DNA of 64,000 nt from assembly GCF_010104355.1 (NCBI RefSeq), contig NZ_CP044972.1, forward strand, positions 1,674,001 through 1,738,000, written 5' to 3'. This stretch comes from Hydrogenophaga sp. PBL-H3. GTDB lineage: Bacteria > Pseudomonadota > Gammaproteobacteria > Burkholderiales > Burkholderiaceae_C. Below, in pieces: positions 1-8,424 of this stretch. The number at the start of each line of letters is the position of its first letter. Position 1 is the first letter of the stretch. Under the pieces are notes generated by a model. It worked only from the letters and a program-made list of their open reading frames with translations. It had not been told where the DNA came from and did not search any database. Both the position numbers and the translations under genes were made by a program.

Positions 1-1
1 G

Positions 2-412
2 CTTGGGCTGGCGGCTGCGTTGTGCCAGTCGGTGGCCACGCTCATGCTCAAGCCGCTAATGACCACCGGCGTGGATGCGGTGGCCGCCAGCGCGGCGCGC
101 ATGAGCGTGGCGCTGCTGGCGCACACCGCGCTGCTTGCCAGTGGATGGCAGGGCGCTCGCGCCAAGTTGCCGCTGCGGTGGAAGGATGCCTTCCTCACCT
201 TCCTGAGCGCCGCCGTGGCCATGGCCCTGGGCATGACGTTGATCCTGGCGGCCATGCGGCTCGGTCAGGCGGGGCTGGTGGCCGTGCTGTCCTCGGTCTC
301 ACCGATCCTGATCCTGCCGCTGCTGTGGCTGGTCTACCGGCGCCGGCCAGCGGCGGGCGCGTGGCTGGGTGCCGTCCTGGCCGTGGCGGGCACCGCACTC
401 ATCTTGAACTGA
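2..412 (+). CDS. EamA/DMT-family membrane permease, C-terminal part
   Basis: The gene is open at the left window edge; only its last 136 or so codons are here. The fragment is strongly hydrophobic, with membrane segments such as FLSAAVAMALGMTLILAAM and a final AWLGAVLAVAGTALILN helix. The GQAGLVAVLSSVSPILILPL stretch is typical of the second EamA repeat of drug/metabolite transporters. These are ten-helix inner-membrane exporters with varied substrates, so the cargo cannot be named. It converges on the yqeY-like gene with about 50 bases between them. No full-length comparison is possible because the start lies outside the window. Confidence 0.8.
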   Translation, partial: LGLAAALCQSVATLMLKPLMTTGVDAVAASAARMSVALLAHTALLASGWQGARAKLPLRWKDAFLTFLSAAVAMALGMTLILAAMRLGQAGLVAVLSSVSPILILPLLWLVYRRRPAAGAWLGAVLAVAGTALILN

Positions 413-465
413 ACCGCAGACGTGGTGACGATCCACCGCCCCGCCCCAAGGCGGAGCGCAGGGGC

Positions 466-912
466 TTAGTTCGTCAACGCGGCTTTCACCGCAGCAGACA
501 CCATGCCCATGTCGGCCTTGCCCGCCAGGCGGGCCTTCACAGCGCCCATGACCTTGCCCATGTCGCCCGGACCTGTGGCGCCCACCTCCGCCACGATGGC
601 CTTGACTTCGGCGGTCACCTCCTCGGCGGAAAGACGCGCGGGCAGGTAGGCCTGCAACACCTTCAATTCGGCGCTCTCCTTGTCGGCGAGGTCCATGCGA
701 TTGGCCTTGGTGAAGGCTTCGATGCTGTCCTTGCGCTGCTTGATCAGCTTGTCGACGATGGCCACCACCATGGCGTCGTCGAGCTCCACGCGGTCGTCCA
801 CTTCCTTCTGCTTCATGGCCGCGGTGAGCAGGCGGATGGTGCCCAGGCGCTCGCTGTCCTTGGCGCGCATGGCCGCCTTCATGTCTTCGGTGATCTGTTC
901 CTTGAGGCTCAT
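466..912 (-). CDS. GatB/YqeY domain protein
   Basis: A 148-residue soluble protein beginning MSLKEQITEDMKAAMRAKDS, which is the usual start of the YqeY family. The body contains the LGTIRLLTAAMKQKEVD segment and the C-terminal GDMGKVMGAVKARLAGKADM motif shared with the tRNA-binding tail of GatB amidotransferase subunits. The family has been proposed to interact with tRNA or amidotransferases, but its exact role is unsettled. It lies just downstream of rpsU on the same strand, the usual partner, although a hairpin terminator sits between them. In relatives dnaG and rpoD often follow; here the next gene is a convergent transporter. Confidence 0.93.
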   Translation of the reverse strand: MSLKEQITEDMKAAMRAKDSERLGTIRLLTAAMKQKEVDDRVELDDAMVVAIVDKLIKQRKDSIEAFTKANRMDLADKESAELKVLQAYLPARLSAEEVTAEVKAIVAEVGATGPGDMGKVMGAVKARLAGKADMGMVSAAVKAALTN

Positions 913-953
913 GGGGGCTCCTGTGGGGTGGTGAAGGGATGTTCAGACAACAA

Positions 954-987
954 AAAAGCCCGCTTGAACGTCTTCCAGCGGGCTTTT
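954..987 (-). terminator. intrinsic terminator after rpsU
   Basis: Perfect 11-base arms (954-964 and 977-987), AGCGGGCTTTT on the plus side, surround a 12-base loop. Read on the minus strand the hairpin ends in a T run. It lies between the rpsU stop and the yqeY-like start, so it should end most rpsU transcripts. Confidence 0.85.
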
Positions 988-1017
988 GGGCGACCGGGCG
1001 AACCCGGCGGCACAGAC

Positions 1018-1230
1018 TCAGTACAGCTTCTTGGGCAGCTGCATCGAGCGCACACGCTTGTAGTGGCGCTTGACGGCGGCGGCCTTCTTGCGCTTGCGCT
1101 CGGCGGTGGGCTTTTCGTAGAACTCACGGGCGCGCAGATCGGTCAGCAAACCGAGCTTTTCGATGGTGCGCTTGAAACGGCGCAGAGCGACGTCAAAGGG
1201 TTCGTTGTCTTTTACACGGATGGTCGTCAT
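1018..1230 (-). CDS. rpsU: 30S ribosomal protein S21
   Basis: A 70-residue basic protein starting [20 protein letters not shown] and continuing through [20 protein letters not shown] to a Lys/Arg-rich tail. Length and sequence are those of S21, the small-subunit protein involved in translation initiation near the anti-Shine-Dalgarno end of 16S rRNA. It is transcribed on the minus strand with a strong terminator right after it. An isolated TATAAT at 1357-1362 (minus strand) may be its -10 box, giving a leader of about 120 bases. In many proteobacteria rpsU is divergent from tsaD; here tsaD is about 20 kb away in the same divergent orientation. Confidence 0.97.
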   Translation of the reverse strand: MTTIRVKDNEPFDVALRRFKRTIEKLGLLTDLRAREFYEKPTAERKRKKAAAVKRHYKRVRSMQLPKKLY

Positions 1231-1356
1231 GGGCGAGAAATGTCCAGAATGCGCGGAAAGAGGATGTTCGGGAAGATCGGGCCCAAGCGTCGTTTCCGCA
1301 AAATGTCCCGTCGTTAACTAGTATTGGCAGACGGGTATTTGCCAGCAAAGCCTTGG

Positions 1357-1362
1357 ATTATA
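1357..1362 (-). promoter_or_regulatory. possible -10 box for rpsU
   Basis: TATAAT occurs on the minus strand about 125 bases upstream of the rpsU start codon, just past the end of the flavoprotein gene. I see no convincing -35 hexamer at 16-18 bases, so this is tentative. Confidence 0.35.
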
Positions 1363-1368
1363 GCCACT

Positions 1369-2586
1369 TCAATGCGATTGGCTACCCAGAGCCATGGCGC
1401 ACGCGTGGGCGCTGGCCCAGGCCCACTGGAAGTTGTAGCCGCCCAGCCAACCGGTCACGTCCACCACCTCGCCAATGAAATACAGCCCCGGCTGCTTCGA
1501 TTCCAGGGTTTGCGACGACAGGTCCCGCGTGTCCACGCCGCCCAGCGTCACCTCGGCCTTTTTGTAGCCCTCGGTGCCGGTGGGGGTGATCTCCCAGCGC
1601 GACAGGCGCTCGGCCAGTCGGGCCAAGGCCTTGTCGGAGGCCTCGGCCACCGGGCGCTGCCAGTCGGGGTCCTGCTGCACCCAGGCGTCGGCCAGGCGGC
1701 TGGGCACGAGACCCGCGAGTTCGTTGGCAAGCAGCTTGCGTGAGGTGGCCTTGGCGCGGGCGAGTGCGGCGGGCAGGTCGGCGTCTGGCGCCAGGTTCAG
1801 GCGGATCGGGGTGTTGTCGCTCCAGTAGCTGGAGATCTGCAGCACCGCCGGGCCCGATAGCCCGCGGTGCGTGAAGAGCAGGTCTTCGTTGAACGCCATG
1901 CGGGTCTTCTTGTCGCCGGTCTCGATGCGAACTGGCAGCGCCAGGCCGGAGAGCCCGGCGTACGGCAACCAATGGTCACCGTCGAACGTCATGGGCACCA
2001 AGCCCGGACGCGGCTCGACCAGGCGCAGGCCGAACTGCTTCGCCAGCCGATAGCCGAAATCGGTGGCGCCGATCTTGGGGATGGACAGGCCACCGGTGGC
2101 CACCACCACGGAGCGGCTGCGCACCGTGTCGCGGTCGGTGTCGAGTTCGTAGACACCCTCGCCGTCCACCCGGATGGCTTTCACGCCGCAGGGCTGCCAG
2201 CGCTGCACGCCACCGGCGTCGCACTCGCGCAGCAGCATCTGGATCAGGTCTTCGGCCGAGCGGTCGCAGAACAGCTGGCCTTTGTGCTTCTCGTGGAAGG
2301 CGATGCCATGGCGCTGCAGCAGCCCGACGAAATCGGCCGGCGTGTAGCGCGAAAGCGCGGAGCGGCAGAAGTTCGGATTGGCGCTGATGAAGTGCTTGTG
2401 CGGGGCGTGCGGGTCGAGGTCGCGGTTGGTGAAGTTGGCGCGCCCGCCACCCGAGATGCGGATCTTCTCGGCCACCTTCTCGCTGTGGTCGAGTACCAGC
2501 ACGCGCAGGCCGCGTTGACCTGCCACACCGGCACAGAAAAGGCCGGCGGCGCCAGCGCCGATGACGATGGCGTCGAAGTTTTGCAT
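1369..2586 (-). CDS. YhiN/HI0933-family NAD(P)/FAD-dependent oxidoreductase
   Basis: A 405-residue flavoprotein. The N-terminus MQNFDAIVIGAGAAGLFCAG carries the FAD Rossmann GxGxxG motif. A second nucleotide-contact region VVVATGGLSIPKIGATDFGY lies near residue 160. The C-terminus has the family-typical GEVVDVTGWLGGYNFQWAWA segment that closes over the flavin. Length and motifs match the YhiN/HI0933 group, whose physiological substrate is not firmly known (some are annotated aminoacetone oxidase-like). The open frame continues further upstream, but the ATG at 2586 in front of the Rossmann motif is the natural start. It lies 23 bases downstream of the sterol-desaturase-family gene and may be co-transcribed with it. 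Confidence 0.92.
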   Translation of the reverse strand: MQNFDAIVIGAGAAGLFCAGVAGQRGLRVLVLDHSEKVAEKIRISGGGRANFTNRDLDPHAPHKHFISANPNFCRSALSRYTPADFVGLLQRHGIAFHEKHKGQLFCDRSAEDLIQMLLRECDAGGVQRWQPCGVKAIRVDGEGVYELDTDRDTVRSRSVVVATGGLSIPKIGATDFGYRLAKQFGLRLVEPRPGLVPMTFDGDHWLPYAGLSGLALPVRIETGDKKTRMAFNEDLLFTHRGLSGPAVLQISSYWSDNTPIRLNLAPDADLPAALARAKATSRKLLANELAGLVPSRLADAWVQQDPDWQRPVAEASDKALARLAERLSRWEITPTGTEGYKKAEVTLGGVDTRDLSSQTLESKQPGLYFIGEVVDVTGWLGGYNFQWAWASAHACAMALGSQSH

Positions 2587-2609
2587 GGCGCGCAGTGTAG
2601 GTGGCGCGC

Positions 2610-3737
2610 TCAGCCCTTCCAGGTGAAGGGGAACGCGAGCTGCTTCAGAAAGCCCTTGGGCACGTAGTCGCCCAGCACGCCGTAGCGTTCGGGCCAGACT
2701 TTGTTGCTGTTGACGGCGGTGCCGAACAGATGGTCGAGGAAGGCATAGTGCGCGGCGTAGTTTTTGTCCAGCGCGTCGGCGTCCTGGCTGTGGTGCCAGT
2801 GGTGGAAGTTGGGCGTGACGATGAGGTAGCGCAGCGGGCCCAGGCGCACGCTCACGTTGGCGTGGTTGAACACGGCCTGGAAGCCGACCACGATGATGTA
2901 GGCGTCGATCACTTCCTTGGAAAAGCCCAGCAGGTAGATGGGCCCCAGCACCAGCGTGCGCGTGATGATGGTCTCCAGGATGTGCTGGCGCGAGCCGGCC
3001 ATCCAGTCCATGTGTTTCGTGCTGTGGTGCACCGCGTGCAGGCGCCACAGCAATGGGGTCTCGTGGTAAGCGCGGTGCGTCCAGTACTGGGCGAGGTCGG
3101 CCACCAGGATGATCAGCGGCAGCGCGGCCCAGAACGGCAGCGCCGCGATCCAGCCGCGAATACCGTCCACCGGCACCCAGCCGAAGATGTTGTGCACCAG
3201 CAGGTTGGTGGCCAGCAGCATGAAGCCGATGACCATGTGGTTGACGATGAAGTGGTGAAAGTCGGTCTGCCACTCGGGGCGAAAAACCGGCTGGTCCTTG
3301 CGCAAGGCAAACAGCTTCTCGATGAAGATGAAGATCAGCGCCGAGCCCAGCAGATCGAGGATGAACCAGTCCATGCCGATGTAGGGCGTGTGGTCGGGGA
3401 AGTTCGGGTCCACCTCCACCTGGTGCCCACCCAGCAGCGCGCTGAGCGTGACCAGCGCGAAGGCAAAAGCCGAGAGCCAGCGGGCGCGGTTGAACAACAC
3501 ATTCACCAGGCTCAGGCCACCAGCGATCACCATGGCTCCAAACAGCAACTGCCGCATCAGACCCACGTCGTACTGCTGGCGCAGCTGGGGCGTGGTGAGG
3601 TACTGCGGGAAGTGAAAGGCCATCACGCCCAGAAAACACAGGATGGCCAGCGACAGCGCAATGGCTCCGGTGACGAGGCCACGGCCTGGGCGCAGCGCGC
3701 CGTGACCTTCGGTGAACTGGTTGAGTTTCTTGAGCAC
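2610..3737 (-). CDS. sterol desaturase/fatty-acid hydroxylase family membrane protein
   Basis: A 375-residue membrane protein with several hydrophobic helices in the first 200 residues. It carries three histidine clusters of the di-iron hydroxylase superfamily: HRAYHE, HAVHHS and HHWHHS. Enzymes of this class hydroxylate or desaturate lipids inside the membrane using a di-iron centre ligated by such histidines. The substrate in bacteria of this kind is usually unknown. It stands between cobA and the YhiN-like flavoprotein on the same strand. A 7-bp GC hairpin at 3753-3770 separates it from cobA, so it may or may not be read from the nitrate operon. Confidence 0.9.
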   Translation of the reverse strand: MLKKLNQFTEGHGALRPGRGLVTGAIALSLAILCFLGVMAFHFPQYLTTPQLRQQYDVGLMRQLLFGAMVIAGGLSLVNVLFNRARWLSAFAFALVTLSALLGGHQVEVDPNFPDHTPYIGMDWFILDLLGSALIFIFIEKLFALRKDQPVFRPEWQTDFHHFIVNHMVIGFMLLATNLLVHNIFGWVPVDGIRGWIAALPFWAALPLIILVADLAQYWTHRAYHETPLLWRLHAVHHSTKHMDWMAGSRQHILETIITRTLVLGPIYLLGFSKEVIDAYIIVVGFQAVFNHANVSVRLGPLRYLIVTPNFHHWHHSQDADALDKNYAAHYAFLDHLFGTAVNSNKVWPERYGVLGDYVPKGFLKQLAFPFTWKG

Positions 3738-3752
3738 GAGGCAAGCTCCCGT

Positions 3753-3770
3753 GCGCCCCGACGGGGGCGC
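3753..3770. terminator. GC-rich hairpin between cobA and the desaturase-like gene
   Basis: Arms GCGCCCC and GGGGCGC (7 bp, perfect) with a 4-base loop. There is no T run on either side, so terminator function is uncertain; it may only attenuate or stabilise the nitrate-operon 3' end. Confidence 0.4.
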
Positions 3771-3806
3771 GGCTGCGGCAGTGTAGCGGGGCGCTTGCGC
3801 GCGGAT

Positions 3807-4607
3807 TCAGGCGGTGCGGGCGAGCGGCAGAGGCGACTGAAGAGCGGCGATACCGCTCACCACATCGCCCACCACGATGACCGCCGGGCTGCCCAGCCCC
3901 TCACGCTCGATGGTGGCGCGCAGCTGCCCCAGCGTGGTGACGGCGTGGCGCTGTTCGGGCAGGCTGGCGTGCTGGATCACGGCCACGGGCGTGTGGGCTG
4001 GCAGGCCGGTGAGCAGCTCGGTCTGGATCTGCTCCGAGCCGCTCACGCCCATGTAGATCACCAGCGTGAGCTTGGCGTCGCGCGCAGTGGCGGCCAGCGC
4101 GGGCCAGTCGGTGCCGCTGTCACCTGGCTTGGCGTGGCCCGTGACGAACACCACGCCGTGCGCGTGTTCGCGGTGCGTGAGCGGCACGCCCAGGGAAGTG
4201 AGGCCGGCCAGGCCGGCCGTGATGCCGTTGATGACCTGCACCTCGATGCCGGCGGCGCGCAGGTGCTCCACCTCTTCACCGCCGCGCCCGAAGATGAAGG
4301 GGTCGCCGCCCTTGAGACGCACCACCACCTCGCCCTCGCTCGCGGCCATGACCATGAGCTTTTCGATGAAGGCTTGCGGCGTGCTCTTGCAACCACCGCG
4401 CTTGCCCACGTGCACGATGCGCGCGCTCGGCCGAGCGTGGGCCAGCACCGCGTCGCTCACCAGATCGTCGACCAGCAACACCGTGGCCGCGCTGATCGCT
4501 TTGACGGCTTTGAGCGTGAGCAACTCCGGATCACCCGGGCCCGCGCCCACGAGCGAAACGGTGCCTGGCAGGAACTCAGAGGGCGTGTGCATGGGCTGGG
4601 GAATCAT
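3807..4607 (-). CDS. cobA: uroporphyrinogen-III C-methyltransferase (SUMT)
   Basis: A 266-residue SAM-dependent methyltransferase that converts uroporphyrinogen III to precorrin-2, the first committed step to siroheme and cobalamin. The N-terminal VSLVGAGPGDPELLTLKA and the RLKGGDPFIFGRGGEE motif are diagnostic. It is the single-domain CobA form and lacks the CysG dehydrogenase/ferrochelatase domain, so those steps must be encoded elsewhere. It overlaps the 3' end of ybiB and is the last gene of the nirB-nirD-nasA-ybiB-cobA run. That position fits a role in supplying siroheme for NirB. The start at 4607 is the first ATG; the ATG five codons later (4592) is an equally plausible start. Confidence 0.95.
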   Translation of the reverse strand: MIPQPMHTPSEFLPGTVSLVGAGPGDPELLTLKAVKAISAATVLLVDDLVSDAVLAHARPSARIVHVGKRGGCKSTPQAFIEKLMVMAASEGEVVVRLKGGDPFIFGRGGEEVEHLRAAGIEVQVINGITAGLAGLTSLGVPLTHREHAHGVVFVTGHAKPGDSGTDWPALAATARDAKLTLVIYMGVSGSEQIQTELLTGLPAHTPVAVIQHASLPEQRHAVTTLGQLRATIEREGLGSPAVIVVGDVVSGIAALQSPLPLARTA

Positions 4608-5505
4608 GGTGTTGAACCGCTCGCAAGATGTGTTCCACCTGCAGTGCGATCGGTGTGGGAATGGGCATGCTGCCGTCGAGAACCGCGCGGATGTAAGCAG
4701 CGGTGTTCAACGCGTCCACGGTGGGCAGTGAAGGCAGTTGCGCGAGCGGGCCGTCTTGCTGGGGTTGTACCTCGGTGCGCTCACTGTTGCGAAAAATTTC
4801 CATGCGCGGTGTGCGCCGTGCATCGGCCACCGGTTCGCCTTCGGTGCCGCGCAGCAGCATGGCGTGTGCGCCGGTGAGTGCCCAGGTGGCGGCCATGGAG
4901 CCGGCGTATTCGGGGTGGGTGTAGCTGCCCACGATGAAGGCCCGACCTGCGCACGGGTTCATGAGTTTCACCAAGCTGTGCGCCGGGTTGCGCAGGCCCA
5001 CCGCGCGGCGCACATCGAGCAGGCGCTTGAGGCCGGGGCTGAGCACCTCGGTGGGCACGAATGCCACCTCGCCCGCCGCCAGCGCGGGCACGCGGCTGGC
5101 CGGCATCACGCCGAGTTCAGCGAACACGGCGGAGGCGAACACGCGCTTGTCTTCGGTGGCCGTGCCGTGCACCAGCACTGGCGCACCGCGTTGTGCCAGC
5201 AGCAAGGCCAGCAGGGGTGTGAGCACCGGCAGTTTGCGCGCGCCGTTGTAGCTGGGCAGCACCACCGTGGTGTGGTCGTTGTCGGGCAGTTTGTGCAGCC
5301 GGGCGTGTGTGGCATCCATGAAGCCGGCCATCTCGTCGGCGGTTTCGCCCTTGATGCGCATGGCGAGACAAAAGCCGCCCACCTCCAGGTCGGTCACCGT
5401 GCCGTCAAGCACCTGGCCCAGCAGATCGGTGGCCTGCTCGCGCGTGAGCGAACGCGCGCCGTCCTTGCCGCGACCGATCTCCTTGATGTATTGGCTGATT
5501 CCCAT
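4576..5505 (-). CDS. ybiB: TrpD2-like nucleic-acid-binding protein YbiB
   Basis: A 309-residue protein of the YbiB/TrpD2 family. It shares the anthranilate phosphoribosyltransferase fold (MGISQYIKEIGRGKDGARSL start, VGGFCLAMRIKGETADEMAGF, VLPSYNGARKLPVLTPLLAL, LVKLMNPCAGRAFIVGSYTHPEYA). E. coli YbiB binds nucleic acids without sequence preference and shows no TrpD activity, and the canonical PRPP loop is not obvious here. The gene lies between nasA (57 bases upstream) and cobA (overlapping), so it is read as part of the nitrate assimilation operon. What it does for nitrate assimilation is not known. Placement is strong; molecular role is weak. Confidence 0.9.
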   Translation of the reverse strand: MGISQYIKEIGRGKDGARSLTREQATDLLGQVLDGTVTDLEVGGFCLAMRIKGETADEMAGFMDATHARLHKLPDNDHTTVVLPSYNGARKLPVLTPLLALLLAQRGAPVLVHGTATEDKRVFASAVFAELGVMPASRVPALAAGEVAFVPTEVLSPGLKRLLDVRRAVGLRNPAHSLVKLMNPCAGRAFIVGSYTHPEYAGSMAATWALTGAHAMLLRGTEGEPVADARRTPRMEIFRNSERTEVQPQQDGPLAQLPSLPTVDALNTAAYIRAVLDGSMPIPTPIALQVEHILRAVQHHDSPAHAHAL

Positions 5506-5562
5506 GGCGCGCGATTGTCGGGCAAGTTTGATGACTGCGCGTTATATGGCCAAAGCCGGGGT

Positions 5563-8325
5563 TCAGGCGGGGAGCAGCGCCGGGGTGGCGCGCACCAGGC
5601 GCTTGAGTTCGGGCACGCAGGAGCCGCAGTTGGTGCCGCAGCGCAGGCTGGTTTGCAGCGCGGTCAGGCGTTCGTCGTCGCTGCCATCGCAAGTGGCCAG
5701 CTTCTCGGTGATGGCCAGGTCGGTCACGTTGAAGCAGGTGCAGATCTGCCGGCCTTTGGTCTCGATGGCCACCGGCGGTTTGGCACCTGGCATCAACAGG
5801 CGACGACCATACGCGTCGGCGGGCAGTTCGTCCTGCAGCAGCGGCTTGAGCCAGGCCTCGGCGCGCGTGTCGCCGGCGAGCATGAAGCCGTCCAGCTGCG
5901 TGACCTCGCCCACCCGCACCAGCCGTGCGGCGCGGCGCTGGCCCAGGCGCTTGTCGGCATAGCGAAGCACGTCCGGCGTGTTCAGGCCGAGCAAAGTCTC
6001 GACGCGCTCCAGGAGCGCCATGTCGGGCGCATCGTGGGCTGCGGCGCGAAACAGCACGCCCGTGCGCTCCCGTCCGAACGGCACACACGAGGCAAACGGA
6101 AACTGGGCCATGAGTTCGCGCAGACCTTGCAGGGCGCTCAAGGCGCCGGTCTCGGGCAGCCAGGCCATGGCCAGCAGCGTCCAGGGCAGCTCGGCCTTGA
6201 GCACCTTCACCGCTGCGTGCTTGAGTTCGGGCTGTTTCGACGAAGGGCAGTAGGCCGAGGTGGTGAGGGCGTTGACGCCCGCGAGCCGCTCGCCGGTGCT
6301 GCTCAGGCCGCTGAGGTACTCCGCGCCCCAGTGCATGGCAATGAAGGCCTGCGACAGGCCGATGTCGGTCGAGCCTTGCAGCGGCACCAGGATGGAGCCG
6401 CGCTTGCTGGTCACGTGCACCAGATCGCCCTCTTTCAGACCGCGGCGTTCCATGTCTTGCGGGTTGAGCTGCACCGCCGGCTCGGCCACATGGCCGAACA
6501 GCCGGCCGAGTGTGCCGGTGCGCGTCATGCCGTGCCACTGATCGCGCAGGCGGCCGGTGGTGAGCGAGAACGGGTAACGCGATTCGCGCGGCTCGGCCAG
6601 GGGGACGAAGGGCAGGGCGGCGAAGCGGGCTTTGCCGTCGGCGGTGGGGAAGACGCCGTCTTCGTAGAGGCGCTGTTTTCCCTGCGTCTCGCCGAATTTG
6701 ATGGGCCATTGCTGCGGGCCTTCGTTCTCCAGTTTTTCGTAGGAGAGGCCGGTGATGTCGAGGTCGCGGCCGCGCGTGGATTCGCGGTGTTCGTTCCAGA
6801 TGGACTCGGGCGAGAGGTAGGGGAACAACGTTGGCTGGGCGGGGCGCACACGGGTTTCAAGCCGCTGCGCGAAGTCGACCACGATGCGCCAGTCGTGCCT
6901 CGCTTCGCCCGGTGCGGACACGGCCGGGCGCACGCGGCTGATGCGGCGCTCGCTGTTGGTGACGGTGCCGTCTTTTTCGCCCCAGGTGGTGGCGGGCAGC
7001 AGCAGGTCGGCGTAGTCGCAGGTGGCGGCAGTGGCGTAGGCCTCCTGCACCACGACGAACTCGGCGCGCTGCAGCGCGCGGCGCACGGTGGCCTGGTCGG
7101 GCATGGACTGGGCCGGGTTGGTGCAGGCGATCCACAGCGCCTTGATCTCGCCGTCGGCCGCCGCTTCGAACATCTCCACCGCGCTCTTGCCCGGTTTCTC
7201 GGGCACGCTGGGCAATCCCCAGAGCGCGGCCACCTCGGCGCGGTGCTGCGGGTTGGCCAGATCGCGGTGGGCGCTCAGCAAGTTGGCCAGGCCACCAACC
7301 TCGCGCCCGCCCATGGCGTTGGGCTGGCCGGTGAGGCTGAAGGGGCCGGCGCCGGGCTTGCCGATCTGGCCCGTGGCCAGGTGCAGGTTGATCAGCGTGG
7401 CGTTTTTCGCGGTGCCGCTGCTGCTCTGGTTCAGGCCCTGGCAGTAAAGGCTGAGCGTGGCCGGTGAGGTGGCGAACCACTGCGCCGCGGTGAACAGGTC
7501 TTCCTTGGGCAAGCCGCAGGCCTGGGCCACGCGCTCGGGCGTGTAGTCGCGCACCAGCGTTTTGAGTGCGTCAAACCCGGTGGTGTGGGCCGCCATGTAC
7601 GCTGCATCCAGCCAGCCATCCCACAGCATGATGTGCAGCAGGCCGTGGAACAGCATCACGTCGCTGCCGGGCTGCAGCGGCAGGTACAGGTCGGCAAAGC
7701 CGGCGGTGTCGGTGCGGCGGGGATCGGCCACGATCACCTTCATGGCCGGGTTGGCCTTCCTGGCTTCTTCGATGCGGCGGAACAGCACCGGGTGCGCAAA
7801 GGCCGCGTTGCTGCCGACGATGAACAGGCACTGCGCGTGGTTCACATCGTCATAGCAGGCGGGCGGCGCGTCGGCACCCAGCGTGAGCTTGTAGCCGGCC
7901 ACCGCGCTGCTCATGCACAGGCGCGAGTTGGTGTCGACGTTGTTGGTCCCGATCAGGCCTTTGGCCAGCTTGTTGAAGACGTAGTAATCCTCGGTGAGCA
8001 ACTGGCCGCTGATGTAGAAGCCCACGGCATCGGGGCCGTGGTTCTGGATGACCGAGGCGAAGCGATCGGTGGCGAGATCGAGCGCTCCGTCCCAGGTCAC
8101 CGCCTGGGCAGGCCCGCCACGCTGCAGGCGCCGAAGGGGTTGCAGCAGTCGCGTTTGCTGCGTGATGGCTGGCGAGGCAGTGAGGTGCAGTGTCTGTCCC
8201 TTGGTGCAGAGCTTGCCGAAATTCGCCGGGTGCTCGGGGTCGCCGCGCACGCCGGTGATGCGGCTGCCGTCGGTATCGATGATCACGCCACAGCCGACGC
8301 CGCAGTAAGGGCACGTGGATTTCAC
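5563..8325 (-). CDS. nasA: assimilatory nitrate reductase, catalytic subunit
   Basis: A 920-residue cytoplasmic molybdopterin oxidoreductase reducing nitrate to nitrite. Close to the chosen GTG start come the [4Fe-4S] ligands C5, C8, C12 (CPYCGVGC) and C40 (GKLC). The bis-MGD domains follow, and the C-terminal 70 residues form a BFD-type [2Fe-2S] domain (ICTCFNVTDLAITEKLA, CGTNCGSCVPELKRLV) typical of the NasA class. There is no Tat signal, as expected for the assimilatory enzyme. An in-frame extension to 8496 would only translate a palindromic repeat, so I prefer GTG 8325; its purine-rich ribosome-binding sequence lies inside that repeat. It follows nirD and precedes ybiB-cobA. Confidence 0.96.
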   Translation of the reverse strand: MKSTCPYCGVGCGVIIDTDGSRITGVRGDPEHPANFGKLCTKGQTLHLTASPAITQQTRLLQPLRRLQRGGPAQAVTWDGALDLATDRFASVIQNHGPDAVGFYISGQLLTEDYYVFNKLAKGLIGTNNVDTNSRLCMSSAVAGYKLTLGADAPPACYDDVNHAQCLFIVGSNAAFAHPVLFRRIEEARKANPAMKVIVADPRRTDTAGFADLYLPLQPGSDVMLFHGLLHIMLWDGWLDAAYMAAHTTGFDALKTLVRDYTPERVAQACGLPKEDLFTAAQWFATSPATLSLYCQGLNQSSSGTAKNATLINLHLATGQIGKPGAGPFSLTGQPNAMGGREVGGLANLLSAHRDLANPQHRAEVAALWGLPSVPEKPGKSAVEMFEAAADGEIKALWIACTNPAQSMPDQATVRRALQRAEFVVVQEAYATAATCDYADLLLPATTWGEKDGTVTNSERRISRVRPAVSAPGEARHDWRIVVDFAQRLETRVRPAQPTLFPYLSPESIWNEHRESTRGRDLDITGLSYEKLENEGPQQWPIKFGETQGKQRLYEDGVFPTADGKARFAALPFVPLAEPRESRYPFSLTTGRLRDQWHGMTRTGTLGRLFGHVAEPAVQLNPQDMERRGLKEGDLVHVTSKRGSILVPLQGSTDIGLSQAFIAMHWGAEYLSGLSSTGERLAGVNALTTSAYCPSSKQPELKHAAVKVLKAELPWTLLAMAWLPETGALSALQGLRELMAQFPFASCVPFGRERTGVLFRAAAHDAPDMALLERVETLLGLNTPDVLRYADKRLGQRRAARLVRVGEVTQLDGFMLAGDTRAEAWLKPLLQDELPADAYGRRLLMPGAKPPVAIETKGRQICTCFNVTDLAITEKLATCDGSDDERLTALQTSLRCGTNCGSCVPELKRLVRATPALLPA

Positions 8326-8424
8326 CCCCTCTCCCCCTGGGAGAGGGTTGGGGTGAGGGCCGCTTCCGGAGCGCAGGGGCACGGGGAAAGCCCTCACCCT
8401 AGCCCTCTCCCAGGGGGAGAGGGG
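8326..8424. repeat. palindromic intergenic repeat at the nirD-nasA junction
   Basis: Two nearly identical inverted arms of 35 bases (8326-8360 and 8390-8424) flank a 29-base spacer. The arms contain CCCTCTCCCCCTGGGAGAGG and its mirror image. This is a widespread class of dispersed palindromic repeat in GC-rich proteobacteria. Here the right part overlaps the last 9 or so codons of nirD, and the left part ends directly against the nasA GTG, offering GGGGGAGAGGGG as its Shine-Dalgarno sequence. As RNA it would form a very stable hairpin between the two cistrons. Confidence 0.9.

Noticed and set aside
4738..7467. A 909-codon open frame on the plus strand, antisense to ybiB and nasA.
   Set aside because: Same GC artefact: low-complexity composition, no recognisable motif, and fully covered by well-supported minus-strand genes.
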